Source of the DNA: Halogeometricum sp. S1BR25-6
Lineage (GTDB): Archaea > Halobacteriota > Halobacteria > Halobacteriales > Haloferacaceae
Reading direction: 5' to 3'
Assembly (NCBI RefSeq): GCF_031624495.1
Contig: NZ_JAMQOP010000003.1
Span: forward strand, 372,001-436,000
DNA length: 64,000 nt
The translations under genes and the position numbers were made by a program. This document shows, in pieces, positions 54,698-63,541 of this stretch (positions are counted from its first letter, which is position 1; every line of letters starts with the position of its first letter). The notes under the pieces are model-generated. The model was given only the letters and a program-made list of their open reading frames with translations, was not told where the DNA came from and made no database searches.

Positions 54698-55984
54698 ATG
54701 CACGTCGTCCTCGTCACTGCTGCCGCAGTGCGCCGCGACCACGTCCGCACCGAAGACGGACAGGTCGACGCCGCGCTCCCCGCTCTCGGTCGTCTCGCGG
54801 GTGATTCGACGGTGTTTTCGCGAGCGTACACCAGCTCTCCCGACCACGAATCGACGCTCCGAGCGATACTGACCAGTACCCATCCCACCGAGGATAGCGG
54901 AAAGGACCCGACACTCGTCGACGCTCTCGCCGACGCCGGCTGGGAGGCGGGTCTCTTCCACGGGCGTCCCGACGAAACGCGTTCGTCTTGGGGGTTCGAG
55001 ACGCCCGACGAGTCCTCGGACGAGACGGTCTCGGGGCGACTCCGCGCGAGTGCGCATCGGCGGATCGCCGACAACACGGTGCTCGGTGGGCCGCTGGCGT
55101 CCGCCGACCGGCTGATCGGGTCGTCGTTCGGGACGCGGGTCGCGGCACCCCCGTCCCATCCCGCCGCGGACGTGACCGAACGCGCGCTCTCGTGGCTGGA
55201 CGAAACGTCCGGTCCGCGGTTCCTATGGGTGCATTACGATACCGCGCGCGCGCCGCACGTCCCGCGGGAGGGGACCGCGAGCGACGGAATCGACGTCCGG
55301 ACCGCGACCAAACTCGGCTACGCCACCGCCAACGCGCCCGACGCGCTGACCGAGGAGGAGCGCGCGACGCTGGAAACACTCTACCGGGGAGAACTCGAAC
55401 ACCTCGACCGCCACGTCGGCCGCCTATTCGACGGGATTCAATCGCGCCTCAACGTCGCGGACACCGTGACCGCGTTCGCGGGGACGAGCGGATGCCCGCT
55501 GGGCGAACACGGCCGGTGGTACGACACCAGCGGGGACTTCTACGAGGAGTCCGTTCGCGTTCCGCTGTTCGTCCACGGCCCCGGATTCGACGCCGAGCAG
55601 GTGGAGTTCGCCGCGTCGTCGGTCGACGTGCTACCGACGCTCGCCGCCGCCGCCGGCGTCGAACGCGCCGCACAGCGCGGCGGTTCGGACCTCCGTTCGT
55701 TCGCCGGGCGACGAGTGACCGAACGACAGGTGTTCGCCGCCGCGGGAACCGCGCCTGCGGCCGCGATGGTCTGCAACGGTCGGTGGAAACTGTCTCGGAG
55801 ACTAGATAGCGGACGGGAGACCCTATTCGACCACAGCGACGACGCCGCCGAACGGCGGGACCGCTCCGGCGAGAATCTTCCCGTGCACCGAGCGCTGTCG
55901 CACGCGCTCGATTACTTCGTCGAAAATCGGCGTCGGCGGTCGGCCTCCACGCGGTCGCCTATGGAGACCAAAACTCGGAGTTAA
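54698..55984 (+). CDS. Degenerate sulfatase-fold protein (probable pseudoenzyme)
   Basis: A 428-residue protein with the overall layout of sulfatases of the alkaline phosphatase superfamily but without their catalytic residues. The first metal strand reads VTAAAVRRDHV where active relatives have VTxDSxRADH; the nucleophile region DHESTLRAILTS lacks Thr/Cys/Ser in register; and the C-terminal metal motif is FAGTSGCPLGEHG (about residues 259-271) where VVTSDHGExLGEHG is expected, so the Asp-His pair is gone. Retention of surrounding residues (LGEHG, VPLFVHGPG) shows genuine descent rather than a misread frame. It may bind glycans or regulate a partner enzyme. Confidence 0.8.
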   Translation: MHVVLVTAAAVRRDHVRTEDGQVDAALPALGRLAGDSTVFSRAYTSSPDHESTLRAILTSTHPTEDSGKDPTLVDALADAGWEAGLFHGRPDETRSSWGFETPDESSDETVSGRLRASAHRRIADNTVLGGPLASADRLIGSSFGTRVAAPPSHPAADVTERALSWLDETSGPRFLWVHYDTARAPHVPREGTASDGIDVRTATKLGYATANAPDALTEEERATLETLYRGELEHLDRHVGRLFDGIQSRLNVADTVTAFAGTSGCPLGEHGRWYDTSGDFYEESVRVPLFVHGPGFDAEQVEFAASSVDVLPTLAAAAGVERAAQRGGSDLRSFAGRRVTERQVFAAAGTAPAAAMVCNGRWKLSRRLDSGRETLFDHSDDAAERRDRSGENLPVHRALSHALDYFVENRRRRSASTRSPMETKTRS

Positions 55985-56562
55985 TACGGTTATAAACTAC
56001 CGTTGGGGATTCAAGACACCTGTATTCTGAACAAGAGCTAACTGTATCTGTCCCCTTACATTCCCGTATTTTTACTAGTTTTTCGCCAAAAACTATTTGT
56101 AATTAACACTCTACTAACCGGGTGGATGGCGCAACAAATCGAATCCGAGAACGCTTGGGGGATGGAGTCGGCGGGTCGACCGTCCGAGTTCGTCCACGTG
56201 CGCGGACTCGGATCGTCGGCCCGCCAACTGGGAGCGGACGTCTGCCCCGTGCGGCGGGTCGCCGCGCCGTCCGGCCGGCGCCCGTCGAGTCCGCCACCTC
56301 GACGGGAGCCGCCACCGCATCGCTAGCAGAACAAGCCTCAACCGTCATCACCGCTCCGCTCGCTCGGCCGACTGCCACTCGGCCGGGTCGGGCCACCGCT
56401 GACAGCCTACCACGCGCCGGACGGTCGGACCTCGCGGTCCGCTGCCACTAAACGCCACTCCGTCTCGGTTCGCCAGCCCAGACGCCGACGGACCGTGGCG
56501 GTCCACCGTCTCGCCGTTTTTTCGTACGACTTAGTTATGGAGCGTCGGCGCTCGGACGCAGG
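55985..56562. other. Gene-poor region with AT-rich left half
   Basis: 578 bp. The left 140 bp are AT-rich, with a short inverted repeat ACGGT/ACCGT around TATAAACT just after the sulfatase-like stop. A 66-codon frame at 56126-56326 is possible but doubtful. The GC-rich right part has only shadow-like frames. Confidence 0.4.
56126..56326 (+). CDS. Doubtful 66-residue open frame
   Basis: ATG at 56126 preceded by an AT-rich, promoter-like stretch. The first 35 residues are protein-like (MAQQIESENAWGMESAGRP) but the C-terminal third is Pro/Arg-rich (SSPPPRREPPPHR) like a shadow. No family. Confidence 0.2.
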   Translation: MAQQIESENAWGMESAGRPSEFVHVRGLGSSARQLGADVCPVRRVAAPSGRRPSSPPPRREPPPHR

Positions 56563-57831
56563 TCAGACCGTCGAGAGTTCGGTGTTCCGCTCGCACGCAT
56601 CGGCCCCGTCCTGTAGCTTTCGATAACACTCACAGAGCGTCCGTCCCGTCCGCTCCCAGTTGTACGTCTCTTCGACGGCGCGGCGACCGTTCTTCCCGAG
56701 CGTTCTCGCGCGCGCTTCGTCCTCGGCCAACTCCACGAACGCGAGCGCGAACCCCGCGGGGTCGTCGGGCCGGACGACCATCCCGGCGTCGGTCTCGCGG
56801 ACGATGCGGCGGAGGGGAGCCACGTCGGTGACGACGACGGGTCGAGACATCGCCATGTACTGAAAGAGTTTGTGCGGGACCGTCGTCTCGGTGTGCCCGG
56901 TCGACTGGTGCGGGACCAGACAGACGTCGCTGGCGGCGATGTAGGACGGGACGTCTTCGAACGGGACGCGACCCGTGAAGGTGACGTGGTCGGCGACGCC
57001 GAGTTCGGAGACGAGCGATTCGAGGCGACGCCGGTACTCCTCGCCGTTGCCTACGACGAGGAGACGCGCGTTCGGGACGCGGTCGAGGACGGCCGGCATC
57101 GCACGAACCACCGCGTCGAGGCCGCGGTGCGGACCGCCGAGAGTTCCGACGTAGGAGACGACGAACTCGTCTTCGAACCCTACGTCCCGGAGGTTCGGGT
57201 TCCCGAACGCCTCCATCGAGACGTAGTTCGAGACGACGTCAACCTTCGAGCGGTCGGCGCCGCAGTTCTCGACGTAGTGGTCCGCCGCCTCCTCGGTCAC
57301 CGTGACGACCCTGTCGGCCCTCCGGACGGCGTCGCGTTCGATTCGCTTCCAGCGGAACACCGGTCGAGTCATCCGGTCGGCCAGGTATCGGAGGTTGGTG
57401 AGCGACCGGAACGAATTGCCCCGGCGGTACTGCTTGACGGCCTCCGGCCAGTTCTCGTGGAGGTCCGCGACGACGGGGAGGTCGTGTCGCTCGCCCGCGG
57501 CGAGGGCGGTGTGGACCATCGGGAGGTCGTGTGCGTGAAGCGCCTCGATTCCCTCCGCCGGTACGATTTCGGCCAGCGCCTGCATCCATGACTCGACGAC
57601 GCCGGTGGTGAGAGTGCGCGCGCCGGCGAAGATGCCGTCGAGACCCGCGTAGGCGGCCTGGAAGGGACGACGGATGACGGTCGCCGACCCGACCTCTTCC
57701 CGGTCGGGAAGCCCCTTGTCGGCCTCCGACAGGATGAACACGGTGTGTCCGTCGGCGGTCAGCGACTTCACCTCCTTGTCGAGACGGATGTCTGTCGGGT
57801 AGACCGCGTTCAGGAGCATACAGATGCGCAT
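56563..57831 (-). CDS. GT4-family glycosyltransferase
   Basis: A 422-residue GT-B enzyme. The N-terminal domain opens MRICMLLNAVYPTDIRLDKE and has HDLPMVHTALAAGE, VVADLHENWPEAV. The C-terminal donor domain carries YVGTLGGPHRGLDAVV, a TVPHKLFQYMAMSRPVVVTD segment in the EX7E region and a following P-D-D-P loop. It has no signal peptide. It probably adds a sugar to a lipid-linked glycan, like the GT4 at 412. It is divergent from the methyltransferase/six-hairpin fusion gene, a sugar-modifying candidate, so they may act on the same glycan. Confidence 0.9.
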   Translation of the reverse strand: MRICMLLNAVYPTDIRLDKEVKSLTADGHTVFILSEADKGLPDREEVGSATVIRRPFQAAYAGLDGIFAGARTLTTGVVESWMQALAEIVPAEGIEALHAHDLPMVHTALAAGERHDLPVVADLHENWPEAVKQYRRGNSFRSLTNLRYLADRMTRPVFRWKRIERDAVRRADRVVTVTEEAADHYVENCGADRSKVDVVSNYVSMEAFGNPNLRDVGFEDEFVVSYVGTLGGPHRGLDAVVRAMPAVLDRVPNARLLVVGNGEEYRRRLESLVSELGVADHVTFTGRVPFEDVPSYIAASDVCLVPHQSTGHTETTVPHKLFQYMAMSRPVVVTDVAPLRRIVRETDAGMVVRPDDPAGFALAFVELAEDEARARTLGKNGRRAVEETYNWERTGRTLCECYRKLQDGADACERNTELSTV

Positions 57832-57942
57832 CGCTACTTCGGGTCTGGGGAGGCGAGGAATAAAACGTTGCGCAGCGTCCCCGACGGAGCGGACCGGTCG
57901 GCGTTCGTCGCCGTATACTTAAGTTCGACTCGTCTGTGTCAC

Positions 57943-57950
57943 CAGTATAC
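57943..57950 (+). promoter_or_regulatory. TATA-like element AGTATACG
   Basis: It lies 26-33 bp before the ATG at 57976, fitting a leaderless transcript. A second GTATACTTA lies about 30 bp further upstream. Confidence 0.4.
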
Positions 57951-57975
57951 GCCGCCGTCACGCGGTCGGACATTC

Positions 57976-59817
57976 ATGTCAGGACCTGCTCACTCCTCCG
58001 AGACGACGAAGTCGCACGACGCCCGAGAACGCCGGCTCAAGCGGTGGGTGAAACAGCCCCCCGTCGGCCCCAACATGCAGTACCTCCGGGACGCGGAGCG
58101 TCTGGCCGCCGTCGAGCGTCTCGGTCACCGCGACCGAGTGCTCGACGTCGCCTCCGAGTCGACGGTGACGGCGACCCTCGACGCGGACGACGTCGTCCGA
58201 CTCGACTTCTCGGCCGCCGCAAGCGACACCGCGCGCGACGTACTCGGGGACGCGGTGGACGCCTACGAAGTGACCGAACCCGAAACCCCGACGCTGCCGT
58301 TCCCCGACGACCACTTCGACGGGGCGGTCTCTATCGGCCCGTACGACTGGAAGTTCCTCGACGTGCCGGGTCTCACGGCGGAGGTTCACCGGGTCACGAA
58401 GTCCGACGGCCTCTACGTCTTCTCCGTTCCCACCCCCCGCTCTCCCTACGCCGCCAACGGGGACAACCGCTTTTACGAACCCGACGAGGCGCTCGACGTC
58501 GTTTCGCCGAACTGGCACCTCGCCGACTTCGACCTGCTGTTCCAGTATCCCCGTCTACTCCATCTCGGCGTCAACGCCCTCCCCGACCGGTACCAAGAGC
58601 GGTTCGTCGACGCGGCCGAACGTCTCTCCGAGGAGTTGACCGAACGCGAACTGTGGCGGCGGGCGTCGTACATCGTCCTCGCCGTGCGCCCGATGAAGTA
58701 CGACTCCTACCTCGAACGGGGGTTGGAGGCGCTGTTCCGGCCGACCGCCGAGAACGGCTTCTGGGACGAGGTGGACGACTGCATCATCCGCGCGCTGACG
58801 TACGAGTTCGACGACGACGGCTCGCTCGTGTGGTCCCGCGACGAGAGCCAGGAGTGGCGCTACGCTCCGATGGCGCTGATGGGCGCGATGAACTGGCGAA
58901 CGTCGCCGCTCGGCACCGACGAGTACGACGCGAAACTCCGGCGCGAGTTCGAGTTCTTCGACGAACGCATCGAATCGGGGGAACTCCCCAAGGCGATGCC
59001 GAGTTACGGGGTCGGTCCCCTCCTCGCCGCGTACGCGATGGCCGCGGAGGTGTTCGAGGAGGAACGGGACGACTACCTCGCGTCTGCGCGCACCCTCTTC
59101 GAACACGCCGACGAGGCGGTCGAGTTCGACCACGCCGAGGACAGTCTCGCCCTCTACGGCGCGACGTACCTCCACGAGGCGGTTCCCGACGACGAACGCG
59201 TGGAGGCGTTCGTCGACCGCGGCCTCTGGGAGATATCCGATCGCCGGACTCCGGAGGGGTTGTACGGCTTCGACAACCACACGACCCGCCGCCACCAGAA
59301 CCAGATGTACACCTGCTGGGCCGTCGCGCGCGCGATCGAGGTGACCGGAAAGACCGGCTACCTCGGCGACCTGGAGGACGTTCTCGACTACACCGTCGAG
59401 AACCGAATGCGCGAGGACGGCGCGTTCGTCTGGGAGGACTGGCCCCTGCACGCCCGCCTGTACGGGGAACTGCGCGGCAAACTCACGACCGGAACGCCGT
59501 ACTGGCACTACCTCTACGAGTGCCACCAGACGTTCTTCGTCAACGCCGTCGCCCACTACGACGCCGCGGGCGGCGAGAAGGAGTACACACACGAGGTGCG
59601 CCGCGCGATGGCGTGGATATTCGAGACAAACGGAACCGGGCATGACCTCGTCGATATCTCCGAAATCGGCGTTCCGATGCGGCAGGTGACGACCGACGAC
59701 CGGATGGACAATCGTCAGTTCACGAACGGATGGCGCGACCAGCAGTACAAGGGCACCTACGAGGTGGGGTCGTACGTGATGGCGTTGACGCACCTCCTCG
59801 ACGGAACGGTTTCGTGA
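57976..59817 (+). CDS. Methyltransferase-like domain fused to six-hairpin glycosidase-like domain
   Basis: A 613-residue protein from the ATG at 57976; the longer frame from 57745 overlaps the divergent GT4. Residues about 45-190 look like a class I methyltransferase, with LPFPDDHFDGAVSIGPYDWK as the post-II region and SDGLYVFSVPTPRSPY. Motif I, however, reads VLDVASESTVTATL and lacks the glycines of VLDxGxGxG, so SAM binding may be lost. Residues about 240-613 form an (alpha/alpha)6-type toroid (WRYAPMALMGAMNW, HQNQMYTCWAVARAIEVTG, HYLYECHQTFFVNAVAHYD). It resembles the 9443 gene in type. A sugar-modifying or binding role is inferred. Confidence 0.75.
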   Translation: MSGPAHSSETTKSHDARERRLKRWVKQPPVGPNMQYLRDAERLAAVERLGHRDRVLDVASESTVTATLDADDVVRLDFSAAASDTARDVLGDAVDAYEVTEPETPTLPFPDDHFDGAVSIGPYDWKFLDVPGLTAEVHRVTKSDGLYVFSVPTPRSPYAANGDNRFYEPDEALDVVSPNWHLADFDLLFQYPRLLHLGVNALPDRYQERFVDAAERLSEELTERELWRRASYIVLAVRPMKYDSYLERGLEALFRPTAENGFWDEVDDCIIRALTYEFDDDGSLVWSRDESQEWRYAPMALMGAMNWRTSPLGTDEYDAKLRREFEFFDERIESGELPKAMPSYGVGPLLAAYAMAAEVFEEERDDYLASARTLFEHADEAVEFDHAEDSLALYGATYLHEAVPDDERVEAFVDRGLWEISDRRTPEGLYGFDNHTTRRHQNQMYTCWAVARAIEVTGKTGYLGDLEDVLDYTVENRMREDGAFVWEDWPLHARLYGELRGKLTTGTPYWHYLYECHQTFFVNAVAHYDAAGGEKEYTHEVRRAMAWIFETNGTGHDLVDISEIGVPMRQVTTDDRMDNRQFTNGWRDQQYKGTYEVGSYVMALTHLLDGTVS

Positions 59818-60064
59818 GTCGCTGAAAGCGCCGAGTCAGGAACCCTTCTCCCGGCGCGGTTGGCGCGACCACGAGCGCTGTGTTAGCACGCTCATCTGAG
59901 TGTGATTAATCGAGTAAAAACCCCACTTCTGTCATATTCGTCACCTGTCACTGTTAGTTCGTCCTTTCTCCAATAAATTATCTCTGAAAAATGAGACAAA
60001 AACGAGACGAACGAGATTGTCGTGAGTAACTTTGGGGGAATATTCCGTCTCAAAAGGCAGAGCA

Positions 60065-63000
60065 GTGCAATTTACAACTCGTTCAGGTGCGAGGCGACGG
60101 GCGGTGGCGGTGCTGTTGGCGTTCGTCACGCTCACGTCCTCGATTACCGCAGGCGTCGTCTTCGCCGCCGGACCGGCGGCGGCGCACGGCGACCACACAG
60201 ACGGCGGCGGTAGCGACGGTTCGGACGAGTGGGCGGCCGACTCCGACTCCTTCCGCAAGGAGACGGTCATCTCGGGGCTGAACCAACCGATGGAGACGGT
60301 GTTCCTGCCCGACGGACGGATGCTCGTCATCCAGAAGGGCGGGGAGATAGTCATCTACGACCCGGGGACCGAGGAGTCCGAAACGTACCTCGACCTCCGA
60401 GAGATCGACAGCGTCGAGTCCAATCGCGAGCGAGGGCTCCTCGGTATCGCACTGGCGAACGACTTCGATGAGAGCGGCGAGTTCTACGTCTACTACTCGC
60501 GCCTCGACGACCCGGACGCGGCCGACCCCGCGAATAGCGAACCGGAGAACGTCCTCGCGCGGTTCACCCACGTTGAGAACGACGGGGGAACGACCAGTCG
60601 CGCCGACCCCGCGAGTCGGGAGGTGCTCTGGCGAAACGAGATACACACCGGTTCGGACATCGCCTGCTGTCACCTCGGCGGCGGCCTCGACGTCGGCCCC
60701 GACGGAAAGGTGTACATCGGGACCGGCGACGAGTACGACAACGCCCAGTGGGCGCAGGACCTCTCCCGACCCGACGGAAAGATCATCCGCCTGAACCCCG
60801 ACGGCTCCATTCCCGAAGACAACCCGTTCGCCGGCGACGGCGACCCCGACACTCTCGGAGAGATATGGGCGTACGGCCTCCGAAACCCGTATCGAATCAA
60901 CTTCGCGCAGAACGGCGAACTCTACATCGGCGAGGTCGGCGGGAACAACCGCTACGACGCCGCCGAAGACATCCACCTCGGCGAGAAGGGCGCCAACTAC
61001 GGTTGGCCCGACTGCGAGGGCGTCTGCGAGAATCCCGACTACAACGACCCCATCTTCTCGTACTTACACGGCGAGACGCCCGGCGGCGCGAACGACGACC
61101 CGTCCGGCGACGGCTACGGCGCCGCGGTCACCGTCGGCCCCGTCTACGGCGCCGACATGTTCCCCGAGGAGTACGACAACGTCCTGTTCTACAGCGACTA
61201 CAACGACCGACTCATCAAGTACCTCGTGCTGAGCGACGACGGGACGGAGGTCGTCGCCGGTCCCTACAACTTCGACAAAGGGACGGGCGCCCTCGTCTCG
61301 ACCAAGGTCGGACCCGACGGCGCCCTCTACGGGACGCAATTGGGGCGGGGACAGATCGTTCGCTACGTCTACGAATCCGGGAACAAGGCGCCGCAGGTCG
61401 ACTCCGCGAGCGCGACGCCCGAGAGCGGCGCCGCACCCCTCGACGTGACGTTCGACGCGAGCGCGTCGGACCCCGAGGGCGACGACCTGAGTTACACGTG
61501 GCACTTCGGCGACGGCGAGACGGCGAGCGGTGCGAGCATTTCTCACACGTACGACGAGCAGGGGTCCTACGAACCCTACGTCGAGGTGAGCGACGGGACG
61601 ACGGCGGTGGACTCCGAACCCGTCCCGGTCAGCGTCGGCGGCGCACCCGAGATGACGCTGAATCCCTCCGGCGACGTGAGCGCGCGCGGGGGCGAGGACG
61701 TCACGCTGTCGGCCGACGTGACCGACGTCGAGGACGGACGGCTCTCAGGGGAGGATATCGAGTGGGAGGTCAGCCTCGCCCACAACACGCACCGACACCC
61801 GCAGACGTCCGAGACGGGCGAGTCGATAACGTACACGGTGCCGGCGACGGGTCACGCGACGACGGGTGTCGTCGCCTACGAAGTCAACGTGACGGCCACC
61901 GACTCCGACGGACTGCAGACGACGAAGTCGGTGACCATCGAACCCGAGGAGGTCGACGTCACGCTGGCGAGCCAACCCGAGGGCGTCAACGTCAGCGTCG
62001 GCGGCGTGCCGGAGTCGACCGCCGACGGCGGCTACACGTTCGACACGATGATCGGGTACCGGCACAGTCTGTCGGCGCCCGAGTCGGTCTGCCGGGAGGG
62101 AACGAGCTACGAGTTCGACGGCTGGAGCGACGGAGCGACCGACTCGGATCGGACGTACACCGTCCCGACCGCCGACGCGACCCTGACCGCGCAGTACGCC
62201 GAAGTGGGGACGTGCGGCGGCGTCGCGGAGGAGAACGCTCCGCCCGAAATCGGGGATATCCCCGCGATAGAGTACACCGGCGAAGAGGTGACCGTCGACG
62301 TGACCGAGTACGCGACCGACCCCGACGGTGACGAGGTGGACCCGTCGAGCGTCGCGATAGTCGAGGGCGCCGAGGAGGGGTCCGCGACGTCGAACGGCGA
62401 CGGGACCGTCACGTACGACACCGAGGCCACGTCGGGGACCGACTCGTTCGCCGTCACCGTCAACGACACCCGAGGAGGGCAGTCCGCTCCGGCGACAGTC
62501 GACGTGACCATCGACGTCGAAGACGGGGATGACGGCGACACCACGACGGAAACCGAAACTGAAACTGAGACCGAGAGCGGCGGAGGCGCCGAGGACGGGG
62601 AGGACGCTGACCCGAGCGGCGGCGACGGGGACGTCGAACCGGACGACGAAGACGAGGCTCCGAGCGGCGGGAGCCTCGACGACGAGAACGACGAGGGCGG
62701 GTCCGACGACGCTGACGGCGAAGACGACAGCGACGACGGCGGGTCGTCCGGCGGGTCCGGCGGCGGGTACTCCGGAGACGCCGGCGAGACGGCCTCCTTC
62801 GAGCTATCGAACGCGACGCTCTCCGCGACGAACGTCTCGGTCGGTGACGCGGTGAACGCCTCCGCCGTCGTCGCCAACGTCGGCGACGCCGACGGCGCGA
62901 CCACCGTGGACCTCACCGTCGGCGACGAGACGGTCGACGCCCGCGAACTCTCGCTCGAAGCGGGAGCCAGCGAGACGGTGACGCTGTCGCACTCCTTCGA

Positions 63001-63349
63001 GGAGTCCGGGACGTACGAACTGTCGCTCGGCGGGCGCTCCGTCGGGAACGTGACCGTCACGGACGCGACGGGGGCGAACGCGTCCGACGAGGGCGACGGG
63101 TCGTCGTCCGTCTCGACGGCGCAGACGGCCGGCGGCGACGAAAACGGGACCGCCGACAGCGAGGGCGGCGACGGAGACGCGGAGACGGCCGCGGTGACCG
63201 ACGAAGCGACGGTCACCGCGACCGAGACCGGCGCCGACCCGACCGCCACCGGCGAGACGAACTCAGGAACGCCCGGATTCGGTCCGGTCGTGGCGCTGCT
63301 CTCGGTGTTCCTCGGTGCCGCCGCGTTCGCGCGCCGGCGACGAACGTGA
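60065..63349 (+). CDS. Exported PQQ-dependent sugar dehydrogenase-like protein with PGF-CTERM sorting signal
   Basis: A 1094-residue surface protein. The GTG at 60065 gives a good signal peptide (RRRAVAVLLAFVTLTSSITA); a TTG at 60032 would add 11 residues. From about residue 60 to 440 it is a glucose/sorbosone dehydrogenase propeller (GLNQPMETVFLPDGRMLVI, ACCHLGGGLDVGPDGKVYIG, WAYGLRNPYRINFAQNGELY). It is followed by a PKD domain (DASASDPEGDDLSYTWHFGD), further beta domains, a Thr/Glu- and Gly/Asp-rich linker and a CARDB-like domain. The C-terminus PGFGPVVALLSVFLGAAAFA followed by RRRRT is the PGF-CTERM signal cut by archaeosortase ArtA and replaced by lipid. It probably oxidises aldoses outside the cell. 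Confidence 0.88.
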   Translation: MQFTTRSGARRRAVAVLLAFVTLTSSITAGVVFAAGPAAAHGDHTDGGGSDGSDEWAADSDSFRKETVISGLNQPMETVFLPDGRMLVIQKGGEIVIYDPGTEESETYLDLREIDSVESNRERGLLGIALANDFDESGEFYVYYSRLDDPDAADPANSEPENVLARFTHVENDGGTTSRADPASREVLWRNEIHTGSDIACCHLGGGLDVGPDGKVYIGTGDEYDNAQWAQDLSRPDGKIIRLNPDGSIPEDNPFAGDGDPDTLGEIWAYGLRNPYRINFAQNGELYIGEVGGNNRYDAAEDIHLGEKGANYGWPDCEGVCENPDYNDPIFSYLHGETPGGANDDPSGDGYGAAVTVGPVYGADMFPEEYDNVLFYSDYNDRLIKYLVLSDDGTEVVAGPYNFDKGTGALVSTKVGPDGALYGTQLGRGQIVRYVYESGNKAPQVDSASATPESGAAPLDVTFDASASDPEGDDLSYTWHFGDGETASGASISHTYDEQGSYEPYVEVSDGTTAVDSEPVPVSVGGAPEMTLNPSGDVSARGGEDVTLSADVTDVEDGRLSGEDIEWEVSLAHNTHRHPQTSETGESITYTVPATGHATTGVVAYEVNVTATDSDGLQTTKSVTIEPEEVDVTLASQPEGVNVSVGGVPESTADGGYTFDTMIGYRHSLSAPESVCREGTSYEFDGWSDGATDSDRTYTVPTADATLTAQYAEVGTCGGVAEENAPPEIGDIPAIEYTGEEVTVDVTEYATDPDGDEVDPSSVAIVEGAEEGSATSNGDGTVTYDTEATSGTDSFAVTVNDTRGGQSAPATVDVTIDVEDGDDGDTTTETETETETESGGGAEDGEDADPSGGDGDVEPDDEDEAPSGGSLDDENDEGGSDDADGEDDSDDGGSSGGSGGGYSGDAGETASFELSNATLSATNVSVGDAVNASAVVANVGDADGATTVDLTVGDETVDARELSLEAGASETVTLSHSFEESGTYELSLGGRSVGNVTVTDATGANASDEGDGSSSVSTAQTAGGDENGTADSEGGDGDAETAAVTDEATVTATETGADPTATGETNSGTPGFGPVVALLSVFLGAAAFARRRRT

Positions 63350-63541
63350 GCGAGTAGACGCGCTCGCGGTCGAGCTTCGGACTTCGACTTTTGAAATCGT
63401 ACGTGATACGGACGCCGCTCGAACAGCGGACGCGGTGGTGTCGAAAGCGAACGGCAGTCGGCACAGAGTCGGAAGGCTCCGGTCTCAAAACAGCGGACAC
63501 GGCGGTGTTCGGGACCGCGTCGAGCGCACCGGTGCGGGCGC

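Noticed and set aside
60022-60213. Short plus-strand frame overlapping the start of the sugar dehydrogenase
   Set aside because: It is out of frame with the signal peptide and becomes Arg-rich; the dehydrogenase frame is clearly real.
63350-63541. Origin repeats next to the Orc1/Cdc6 3' end
   Set aside because: No ORB-like inverted repeats or long AT-rich element were seen in this convergent spacer.
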